Shown here in pieces: positions 27,874-35,150 of a DNA stretch of 64,000 nt. The notes below the pieces were generated by a model. It saw nothing but the letters and a program-made list of their open reading frames with translations, was not told the origin of the DNA and ran no database searches. Origin of the DNA: Curtobacterium sp. MCLR17_032 (GTDB lineage: Bacteria > Actinomycetota > Actinomycetes > Actinomycetales > Microbacteriaceae); the NCBI RefSeq assembly GCF_003234795.2, contig NZ_CP126268.1:1550001-1614000 (forward strand). The letters run 5' to 3'. The number at the start of each line of letters is the position of its first letter. Within the stretch, counting starts at the first letter, position 1. The position numbers and the translations under genes are program-made.

Positions 27874-29007
27874 GTGCACCTGCCGTCCAAGAAGCGCCCG
27901 CCCGAAGACACGAGCCACGCGCCCACCCCGAACGTGATGTTCGAGGTGAGCCGCGCGGGCACCGGCGTGCGCGTCAACGCCTTCCGCATCGGGTTCATGG
28001 GTGCGATCGGTGTGCTCGTCGCGCTGTTGGCCGGGACGCTCGTGCACGAACTCAGCACGGTGCTGGTCTACATCGGCGTCGCGCTGTTCATCGCGCTGGG
28101 CCTCGACCCTCTCGTGAACCTGCTCGAGCGGTACATCCCGCGCTGGGCGGCGATCCTCATCGTGGTCGTCGTCGTGCTCGGGGCCTTCGTCGGCGTCGTG
28201 TTCGCGATCGTGCCGATCCTGGTGAACCAGGCGACCAACCTGGTGCAGAACTTCCCGGAGATCGTCGGCGACATCTCGAAGCTCGGGTGGGTGCAGGACC
28301 TGGCCCGGCAGTTCGAGGGCTCCTTCGACGTCGACCACGCGCTCGAGTCCGTGCAGACGTTCGTGGAGAACCCGGGCAACCTGCTGAGCCTCGGCGGCGG
28401 GATCCTGGCGGTGGGCAGCGGCATCCTGTCCGGCCTGACCGGCGCCCTCATCGTCATCATCCTGATGCTCTACTTCCTCGCCTCGATGCGCGGGCTGAAG
28501 ACGATGGTCTACCGGTTCGTCCCGGCCTCGCGTCGCGAGAACTTCGTCGAGGTCAGCGAGCAGGTGACCTCCTCCGTCGGCCGCTACGTCGTCGGGCAGA
28601 TCACCCAGGCCGGCATCAACGGCGTGCTCAGCATCATCTGGCTGCTCGTCATCGGGGCGCCGTTGCCCGTGCTGTTGGCGTCCTTCGCGTTCCTCGGGTC
28701 GCTCATCCCGCTGGTCGGGACCCTCGGGGCAGCCGTGCTCATCTCGCTGCTCTGCCTGTTCGCATCGCCGGCCACGGCCCTGGCGGCGGCGATCTACTAC
28801 CTCGTGTACATGCAGGTCGAGGCGTACATCATCTCGCCGCGCATCATGTCGCGGGCCGTGCAGGTGCCCGGGGCGCTGGTCGTCATCGCCGCGATCGCCG
28901 GTGCCACGATCGGCGGGGTGCTCGGCGCGCTCGTTGCCGTGCCGGCGGCGGCGTCGGTGATCATCATCGTGCAGAAGGTCATCTACCCGCGCCAGGAACT
29001 GTCCTAG
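27874..29007 (+). CDS. AI-2E family transporter (PerM/YdiK-like)
   Basis: Polytopic membrane protein, 377 residues, about eight helices, with the family core GSLIPLVGTLGAAVL and C-terminal ISPRIMSRAVQVPGALVVIAA. Members transport varied substrates; some are Na+/H+ antiporters, and autoinducer export is only one assignment. The GTG at 27874 is 1 nt after the tRNA; the first good internal alternative is ATG 27937 (MFEVSRAG), which would leave a 64-nt leader and might be the true start. Confidence 0.85.
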   Translation: MHLPSKKRPPEDTSHAPTPNVMFEVSRAGTGVRVNAFRIGFMGAIGVLVALLAGTLVHELSTVLVYIGVALFIALGLDPLVNLLERYIPRWAAILIVVVVVLGAFVGVVFAIVPILVNQATNLVQNFPEIVGDISKLGWVQDLARQFEGSFDVDHALESVQTFVENPGNLLSLGGGILAVGSGILSGLTGALIVIILMLYFLASMRGLKTMVYRFVPASRRENFVEVSEQVTSSVGRYVVGQITQAGINGVLSIIWLLVIGAPLPVLLASFAFLGSLIPLVGTLGAAVLISLLCLFASPATALAAAIYYLVYMQVEAYIISPRIMSRAVQVPGALVVIAAIAGATIGGVLGALVAVPAAASVIIIVQKVIYPRQELS

Positions 29008-29202
29008 TCGCTCCGAGGTCCACCGCGGGATCGTTCTGCGGGTCTTCTCCCACCGACATGGCCCGGATGGTTGCCGTTCCCAGTCGGCACCTGGCATGAT
29101 GAGCGTGTCCTCCGGGACATCACAATCGCATACCGATGGTCCCGAACGGGTCCTCCGCTGTACAGGTCGATGGGGAAGTCGCACCTGACGATCGGAGGAA
29201 TC

Positions 29203-29703
29203 GTGACTGGGTCAACGTCAGGAGTGCTCTACGTGCACTCCTCACCACGCGCGCTCTGCCCACACGTCGAATGGGCGGCAGGTCGCGCGATGAACCGCGC
29301 CGTGAACTTCTCGTGGCTCGACCAGCCCGCACTCGACGGTTCGCGCCGCACCGAGTTCACCTGGTCCGGGCCGATCGGGTCCGGTGCGGCGATCGCCTCT
29401 GCGCTGCGCGGGTGGGAGCACCTGCGCTTCGAGGTCACCGAGGACGCCACGACGGACTCCGACGGCGGCCGGTGGATGCACACCCCCGACCTCGGCGTCT
29501 TCTACGCGCAGACCGACGTCACGGGCAACATGGTCGTCCCCGAGGACCGGATCCGCTACGCGATGGAGATCGCCGGCAGCAACGCCCTCGAGCTGCACCG
29601 GGAGCTCCGGCTCGCCCTCGGTCAGGCGTGGGACGACGAGCTCGAGCCGTTCCGCCACGCTGCCGAGGGCAACCCCGTCGTCTGGCTGCACCGCGTCGGC
29701 TGA
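29203..29703 (+). CDS. DUF3145 family protein
   Basis: 166-residue protein of the actinobacteria-specific DUF3145 family, recognised by GVLYVHSSPRALCPHVEWAA near the N-terminus and FTWSGPIGSGAAIASALRGW. Function unknown; soluble, no signal peptide. I chose GTG 29203 because a strong GGAGGAA site lies just upstream and the conserved family start follows; a longer frame from 29071 has no such support. Confidence 0.85.
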   Translation: MTGSTSGVLYVHSSPRALCPHVEWAAGRAMNRAVNFSWLDQPALDGSRRTEFTWSGPIGSGAAIASALRGWEHLRFEVTEDATTDSDGGRWMHTPDLGVFYAQTDVTGNMVVPEDRIRYAMEIAGSNALELHRELRLALGQAWDDELEPFRHAAEGNPVVWLHRVG

Positions 29704-30063
29704 GTCCGCACGTTCCTCCCGTCACACCGAACGCCGTCCTGCGGGGCGGCGTTCGGCGTTCCGGGACGTGCGCGCCGGGGCGGGCGCGCCGGGTTGGGCG
29801 CGCCCGTCCCGTGTCGCCGAGGTCGCACGTCGTGCCGGATCCGCGCCTCCTGTCCGGCCGTCCGTGCGACTTCGACGAACCTGAGCGGCCGGTCTTGCGA
29901 CCCCCGGATGGACGGCCGCTGGACCCGACGGGACCGCTCACCAGGCGCGAGGTCGCAGATCCTGCCGGGTGCGCGCCTCCCGCTCGGCAGATGTCGCGAC
30001 CTCGGCGGACGTGAGCGGCGGGTTGTGCGACGCCGGCCGACCACGCCGACGCCCCGGACGGAC
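29704..30063. repeat. Repeat-rich intergenic region, GAGGTCGC family
   Basis: No gene supported. It contains at least three units built from GAGGTCGCA/GC... and inverse GCGACCTCGGCG or GTGCGAC: CCGAGGTCGCACGTCGTGCCG (about 29818, shown in part), GTGCGACTTCGACGA (about 29868), GCGAGGTCGCAGATCCTGCCG (about 29948), TCGCGACCTCGGCGGACGTG (about 29995). Variants of GCGCCTCC(C/T)G also occur. The same half-units bound the element at 4185-4280. Confidence 0.6.
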
Positions 30064-30098
30064 GGGAGGCCCGCCCCGCGACGCGGGACGGGCCTCCT
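30064..30098 (-). terminator. Terminator of the fab operon
   Basis: Stem GGAGGCCCG-CCCCGC / GCGGGA-CGGGCCTCC with a 3-nt loop, 14 nt beyond the fabF stop on the minus strand. It is another pair of the GGAGGC/GCCTCC motif. Confidence 0.75.
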
Positions 30099-30112
30099 GA
30101 CCGGCAGGTGGA

Positions 30113-31357
30113 TCAGACGGAACGGAACGCCACCACGGCGTTGTGCCCACCGAAGCCGAACGAGTTGCTCACCGCGAGCAGGTCACCCTGCGGCAGGTCG
30201 CGCGGCGCCGTCGCGACGTCCATCACGATCTCGGGGTCCTGCTCGGTGAGGTTGATCGTCGGCGGCGCGATGCGGTTCTCGAGCGCCAGGACGGTGAAGA
30301 CGGCCTCGATCGCACCGGCACCACCGAGCAGGTGCCCGGTCGAGGCCTTCGTGGCGGAGACGACGACGGAGTCGAGGTGCTCGCCGAAGACCCGACGCAT
30401 GGCGTGGTACTCGGCGACGTCGCCCACCGGGGTCGAGGTCGCGTGCGCGTTGACGTGCGCGACGTCCTCACGGCTGGCGTCGGCGTGCTCGAGCGCCATC
30501 AGGACGGCACGGGCGGCCGCGGAGCCCTCGGGGTCCGGCGCGGTGATGTGGAACGCGTCCGAGGTGATGCCGGAGCCGGCGACCTCGGCGTAGATGTGCG
30601 CACCGCGGGCCTCGGCGTGTTCCTTGGTCTCGAGGATCAGCGCGGCGGCACCGTCGGCGAGCACGAAGCCGTCACGGGTGACGTCGTACGGACGCGACGC
30701 GGTCTCGGGGGAGTCGTTGCGACGGGACAGCGCCTGCATCGCGGCGAACGAGGCGAGGGGCAGCGGGTGGAGCGCGGCCTCGGCACCACCGGCGATGACG
30801 ATGTCGGCGTCACCGAAGGCGACGTGGCGATAGGCCTCGGCCAGGGACTCCGTCGAGGAGGCGCAGGCGGAGAGGTAGGTGCGGGCGCCACCACGGGCGC
30901 CGAACTCCATCTCGATGGCGGCGGCGGGGCCGTTCGCCATGAGCATCGGGACCGTCATCGGCATGACGCGACGCGGGCCCTTCTCGCGGAGGGTGTCCCA
31001 CGCGTCGAGGAGCGTGTTCACGCCGCCGATGCCGGTCGCCCAGTCGACGATGAGTCGCTCGGGGACGACGGACTCCGCGTCGATGCCGGCGTCGGCCCAG
31101 GCTTCGCGCGCCGCGATGAGCGACAGCTGCGAGGACGGGTCGAGCCGCTTCGACTCGGGACGGGTGAGCTGGTCGGTGACGAAGCGACGCGCCTGGCCGG
31201 CGAACTCGACGGGGAGCTCCAGCTCGGCGTAGCGGGGGTCTTCGATACGGCTGATGCCGGACTCACCGGCGAGCAGAGCCGCCCAGGATTCCTTGGCGGT
31301 CGCAGCGAGGGGACTGATCGCACCGATCCCGGTGACGACGACGGTTCTCTTGGTCAT
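30113..31357 (-). CDS. fabF: 3-oxoacyl-[ACP] synthase II
   Basis: Condensing enzyme that elongates acyl-ACP with malonyl-ACP. Thiolase fold, 414 residues, with the Cys-His-His triad: C165 in YLSACASSTES, His in NAHATSTPVGD and His in ATKASTGHLLGG. It is the last gene of the fabD-fabH-acpP-fabF operon and is separated from acpP by an internal hairpin, which would reduce its mRNA level relative to acpP. In mycobacteria the same position is held by kasA. Confidence 0.97.
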   Translation of the reverse strand: MTKRTVVVTGIGAISPLAATAKESWAALLAGESGISRIEDPRYAELELPVEFAGQARRFVTDQLTRPESKRLDPSSQLSLIAAREAWADAGIDAESVVPERLIVDWATGIGGVNTLLDAWDTLREKGPRRVMPMTVPMLMANGPAAAIEMEFGARGGARTYLSACASSTESLAEAYRHVAFGDADIVIAGGAEAALHPLPLASFAAMQALSRRNDSPETASRPYDVTRDGFVLADGAAALILETKEHAEARGAHIYAEVAGSGITSDAFHITAPDPEGSAAARAVLMALEHADASREDVAHVNAHATSTPVGDVAEYHAMRRVFGEHLDSVVVSATKASTGHLLGGAGAIEAVFTVLALENRIAPPTINLTEQDPEIVMDVATAPRDLPQGDLLAVSNSFGFGGHNAVVAFRSV

Positions 31358-31390
31358 GAACGACGGTTCTTTCTGCGAGGGACAAGACGA

Positions 31391-31431
31391 GCGCCGCGGG
31401 CCATGACTCGAGGGTCAGCGGCCCGCGGCGC
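31391..31431 (-). terminator. Intra-operon hairpin between acpP and fabF
   Basis: 12-bp perfect arms GCGCCGCGGGCC (31391-31402) and GGCCCGCGGCGC (31420-31431), 17-nt loop. On the minus strand it follows the acpP stop and precedes the fabF start by about 33 nt. Confidence 0.7.
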
Positions 31432-31445
31432 TCAGGAAGCTCGTT

Positions 31446-31694
31446 TCAGGCCTGGGCCTTGACGATGAAGTCGACGGCGTCGCCGACGGTCTTGAGGTTC
31501 TTGACCTCTTCGTCGGGGATCTTGACGTCGAACTTCTCTTCGGCGTTCACGACGATGGTCATCATCGAGATGGAGTCGATGTCGAGGTCGTCGGTGAACG
31601 ACTTGTCTGCGGCGACGGTGTCGGTAGCGATACCGGTCTCGTCGTTGATCAGCTCGGCCAGGCCGGCGAGGACTTCTTCGTTGGACAGGGCCAT
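31446..31694 (-). CDS. acpP: Acyl carrier protein
   Basis: 82-residue acidic carrier of growing fatty acyl chains. The phosphopantetheine Ser is in DLDIDSISMMTIV, at about residue 40 as expected. Four-helix ACP fold is predicted. ATG 31694 is preceded on the minus strand by an AAGGAG-like site. The gap to fabH is 83 nt and the gap to fabF holds a strong hairpin; ACP is usually the most abundant product of this operon. Confidence 0.97.
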   Translation of the reverse strand: MALSNEEVLAGLAELINDETGIATDTVAADKSFTDDLDIDSISMMTIVVNAEEKFDVKIPDEEVKNLKTVGDAVDFIVKAQA

Positions 31695-31777
31695 GAGTGT
31701 TCTCCTTGAGGGGGGTGTCGTTTGACCGTGGGACAGCCTAGGGCACGGGCAGTGCCCGCGCCCGGAGGCGCGTGGGA

Positions 31778-32896
31778 CTAGGGGAGGACGACCACCTGCG
31801 CGCCGAACACGAGTCCGGCGCCGAACCCGATCTGCAGGGCGAGTCCGCCCGACAGTTCCGGGTGCTCGGAGAGCAGGCGGTGAGTGGCGAGCGGGATGCT
31901 CGCGGCGGAGGTGTTGCCGGTGGTGGTGATGTCGCGGGCGATGGCCACCGTGTCCGGGATGCCGAGCTGCTTCGCGAACTCGTCGATGATCCGGATGTTC
32001 GCCTGGTGCGGCACGAACGCGGCGAGCTGGTCGGCGCGGACGCCGGCCGCCTCGAGTGCCTGACGAGCGACCTTCACCATCTCCCACACGGCCCAGCGGA
32101 AGACCGTCTGACCGGCCTGGCGCATGGTCGGGCGGGGTGCGCCGGCCTCCCACTCGTTGTAGGTCGCGGTCATGCCGATCGCGTCCCACTTCGAGCCGTC
32201 GGAGCCCCAGATGCTCGGACCGATTCCGGCCGTGTCGCTCGGGCCGACCACCGCTGCGCCGGCGCCGTCGCCGAGGAGGAACGAGATCGAGCGGTCGGTC
32301 GGGTCGACGACGTCGCTGAGCTTCTCGGCACCGATGACCAGCACGTGGTCGGCGATGCCGGACTTGACGAACGAGTCGGCCTGGGCGATGCCGTACGCGT
32401 AGCCCGCACACGCGGCGCTGATGTCGTACGCGGCCGCCGGGGTGGCGCCGAGGCGCTCGGCGAGCAGCGAGGCCAACGACGGCGTGGCGACCGAGTGCGT
32501 CACGGTCGCGACGAGCACGACACCGATCTGGTCGGGGGTCAGGCCGGCCTTCGCGATCGCTTCGCGGGCAGCAGTCTCGGCGAGGTCCACCGCCTCGACG
32601 TCGCGGCCGGCACGCATGCGGGTCACGATGCCGGTGCGCTGGCGGATCCACTCGTCGGACGAGTCGATCGGGCCGATCAGGTCCTCGTTCGGGACCGCGT
32701 TCTCGCCGCGCGCGGCGCCGAAGGCCAGGATGCGGGTGAACTCGTGGCCGCGTCGCTGGGACAGGACCGGTCGGGTGCCGGACTGGAGGCCCGTGGCTGC
32801 GTCGGCCCCGCCGGTGGCGGTCGCACCGCTGGTGTCGCTGGTGCTGCTGGCGTCGGCGGTGTTGCTGGCGTCGCCGGTGTTGCTCGTGTCGGTCAT
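31778..32896 (-). CDS. fabH: 3-oxoacyl-[ACP] synthase III
   Basis: Initiates fatty acid synthesis by condensing an acyl-CoA primer with malonyl-ACP; in this group branched primers are usual. The triad is C163 (DISAACAGYAYG), His in FVPHQANIRI and Asn in TTTGNTSAAS. The enzyme core begins near residue 50, preceded by about 45 residues of Ser/Thr/Asn/Asp/Ala low complexity (repeats such as DASNTADASSTSDTS) absent from ordinary FabH. The start overlaps the fabD stop by 4 nt (ATGA), so the long N-terminus is probably real and coupled. Confidence 0.95.
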   Translation of the reverse strand: MTDTSNTGDASNTADASSTSDTSGATATGGADAATGLQSGTRPVLSQRRGHEFTRILAFGAARGENAVPNEDLIGPIDSSDEWIRQRTGIVTRMRAGRDVEAVDLAETAAREAIAKAGLTPDQIGVVLVATVTHSVATPSLASLLAERLGATPAAAYDISAACAGYAYGIAQADSFVKSGIADHVLVIGAEKLSDVVDPTDRSISFLLGDGAGAAVVGPSDTAGIGPSIWGSDGSKWDAIGMTATYNEWEAGAPRPTMRQAGQTVFRWAVWEMVKVARQALEAAGVRADQLAAFVPHQANIRIIDEFAKQLGIPDTVAIARDITTTGNTSAASIPLATHRLLSEHPELSGGLALQIGFGAGLVFGAQVVVLP

Positions 32897-33837
32897 CGGG
32901 TGCCCTCGGTGGTGTCGGCGGCGGCGCTCTCGAGCAGCTCGACCGCGGCGGGCAGGTCCTCGGGGGTCTTGATCGCGGCGGTCGGGGTCCCGCGGAGCCC
33001 ACGCTTGGCGAGACCGACGAGCGCCCCGGCCGGAGCGAGCTCGATGATCCCGGTGACGCCGGCCTGCTGGAACGACGACATCACGGCGTCCCAGTGCACC
33101 GGGCTGGCGATCTGACGGACCATCAGGTCGACGAAGTGCCGACCGTCCTCGACCTGCGAGCCGTCGGCGTTGGTCCAGAGCGGCAGGGTGGGGTCCTGCA
33201 CGGTGGCGGCTGCGGCGACGGGGGCGACCCGGTCGACGGCCGGGGCCATGAAGCGGGTGTGGAAGGCTCCGGCGACCGCGAGCGGGATGACCCGGGCCTT
33301 CGCGGGCGGCTCGGCGGCGAGGCGGGCGATCGCGTCGGCGGGCCCGGCGACGACGGTCTGGCCGCCGCCGTTGTGGTTCGCGGCGGTGAGCCCGAGCGAC
33401 TCGAGGGCAGCGGCGAGCTCGTCGGCGTCGCCACCGAGGACGGCCGCCATCGACGTCGGCTCGAGGGCAGCGGCGGCCGCCATCGCACGGCCGCGCTCGG
33501 CGACCAGGGACACCGCGTCGGTCGGGGTGAGGACACCGGCGACGGCAGCGGCGGTGAACTCACCGACGGAGTGTCCGGCGACGCCGCCGACCAGGTCACG
33601 TCGACCGTCGGCGAGCAGGGCGTCGGCGGTCACGAGTCCGGCGGCCACGATGAGCGGCTGCGCCAGGGCGGTGTCCTTGATGGTCTCCGCGTCGGAGTTC
33701 GTGCCGTGTTCGGCCAGGTCGACGCCGATCGCCTCGGACCACTGCCCGACTCGGTCACGGACGGCGGATTCCTCGAGCCAGGGGGCGAGGAAGCCGGGGG
33801 TCTGGGAGCCCTGTCCGGGCGCGACGACGACGATCAC
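32893..33837 (-). CDS. fabD: Malonyl-CoA:ACP transacylase
   Basis: Transfers malonyl from CoA to ACP. N-terminal APGQGSQTPGF and nucleophile S90 in GHSVGE; the catalytic His lies in GAFHTRFM. 314 residues. Starts at GTG 33837. Overlaps fabH by 4 nt. It lies 79 nt after the PucR-type regulator gene, the site where related regulators bind in Streptomyces, so a fabD promoter in this gap is likely. Confidence 0.96.
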   Translation of the reverse strand: MIVVVAPGQGSQTPGFLAPWLEESAVRDRVGQWSEAIGVDLAEHGTNSDAETIKDTALAQPLIVAAGLVTADALLADGRRDLVGGVAGHSVGEFTAAAVAGVLTPTDAVSLVAERGRAMAAAAALEPTSMAAVLGGDADELAAALESLGLTAANHNGGGQTVVAGPADAIARLAAEPPAKARVIPLAVAGAFHTRFMAPAVDRVAPVAAAATVQDPTLPLWTNADGSQVEDGRHFVDLMVRQIASPVHWDAVMSSFQQAGVTGIIELAPAGALVGLAKRGLRGTPTAAIKTPEDLPAAVELLESAAADTTEGTR

Positions 33838-33916
33838 CGGTCAATCCTGTCTGCCTGTCCCCGCAGGACCCGTGTGGACTCCCCACACGGATTCCGCCGG
33901 TCCGTTGTAGGAACCC

Positions 33917-35146
33917 CTACCGCCGGGTGGGACGTCGACGGGTGGACGCCGATTCGGACATCGCGCCGAGGATGAGCGCCGACTGCACGATCAGTGCATC
34001 GCGGGCGTGCGTGGCGTCCCAGCCGATGATGTCGGCGACACGGCGCAACCGGTAGCGCACCGTGTTCGGGTGCACGAAGAGCTCGCGCGCGGTCGCTTCG
34101 AGGGAGCGCCCGGTGTCCAGGTAGCACCAGAGCGTCTGCAGGAGTTCGGTCGACTGGTCCTTCAGCGGGATGTAGATCCGCTGCACGAGTGCCGACCGGG
34201 CGAGCGGGTCGCCGGCCAGTGCGCGCTCGGGCAGCAGGTCGTCCGCGAGTGCCGGCCGGGGTGCCCCACGCCAGGCCCGGGCGACCGCGAAGCCGGCGAG
34301 GGCGGCCTTGGCGCTGGTCGAGGCGTCGACCACGCCGGGGACCTCGTTGCCGAGCACCAGGTGGCCCTCGCCGAACAGCGGTTCGAGCTCCTGCGCGATG
34401 GACATGAACGACACCGGCTCTTCACCCTCGGGGACGTCGTCCCGCGGGGTGGCCCGGCCGATGACGACGACGAGCCGGGAGCCCTGTACGCCGATGAGCA
34501 CGTCCGCGTCCTGGTGCCGGGCCGTCCGGCGGACCTGGTCGACCTCGAGCTGCCGCGGGGCGGTGCCGACGAGCACCGCGACCTCACCGTGTCCGTGCCA
34601 GCCGAGGGCGGCGATGCGGGACGGCAGTTCGTCGTCGTACTCGCCCGACAGGATCGAGTCGACCACCAGGGCTTCGAGACGGGCGTCCCAGAGCCCCCGG
34701 GCCTCGGCCGCGCGGGCGTAGACGTCGGCGGCGGCGAACGCGATGTCGCGCGAGTACTTGAGGATCGCCTCCTGCAGCATCTCGTCGTCGGCGGCGCGTT
34801 CCTCGACGACGGTCACCACGACGCGGATGAGCTGCAGGGTCTGCTGCAGGCTCACCGAGCGCAGGAGTTCCCGTGGCGCCGACCCGAAGACGTCGGCCGC
34901 GGCGATCCACGGGGTCGACGCACTGCCCTCGAGCCACGAGATGAACGACGTGATGCCGGCCTGCGCCACCATGCCGACCGCCGAGCGCCGGCCCGGCGGC
35001 ATCTCGCTGTACCAGGGGAGCGTGTCCTCGAGTCGCTTGATCGTCGCGGTCGAGAGCTCGCCCGACACCTGCCGGAGCCAGGAGAGCGCCCGTGCCCGGT
35101 CGTCCTCCCGCGCTCCGGCGGTGTCGGTGCGTGGTGTCGTCAACAA
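33917..35146 (-). CDS. fasR: PucR-type regulator of fatty acid synthesis (FasR-like)
   Basis: 409-residue regulator with a C-terminal PucR-type helix-turn-helix (ETARELFVHPNTVRYRLRRVADIIGWD near 370) and an upstream GGDEF-like/CdaR region. Position and architecture match Streptomyces FasR (SCO2386), a fabDHPF activator, and mycobacterial Rv2242 between aceE and fabD. The N-terminus (RQVSGELSTATIKRLEDTLPWY) is the conserved family start. The start is TTG, at 35146 or the adjacent 35143, 4-7 nt after the aceE stop, so translation may depend on termination of aceE. Confidence 0.85.
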   Translation of the reverse strand: MLTTPRTDTAGAREDDRARALSWLRQVSGELSTATIKRLEDTLPWYSEMPPGRRSAVGMVAQAGITSFISWLEGSASTPWIAAADVFGSAPRELLRSVSLQQTLQLIRVVVTVVEERAADDEMLQEAILKYSRDIAFAAADVYARAAEARGLWDARLEALVVDSILSGEYDDELPSRIAALGWHGHGEVAVLVGTAPRQLEVDQVRRTARHQDADVLIGVQGSRLVVVIGRATPRDDVPEGEEPVSFMSIAQELEPLFGEGHLVLGNEVPGVVDASTSAKAALAGFAVARAWRGAPRPALADDLLPERALAGDPLARSALVQRIYIPLKDQSTELLQTLWCYLDTGRSLEATARELFVHPNTVRYRLRRVADIIGWDATHARDALIVQSALILGAMSESASTRRRPTRR

Positions 35147-35150
35147 CGGG

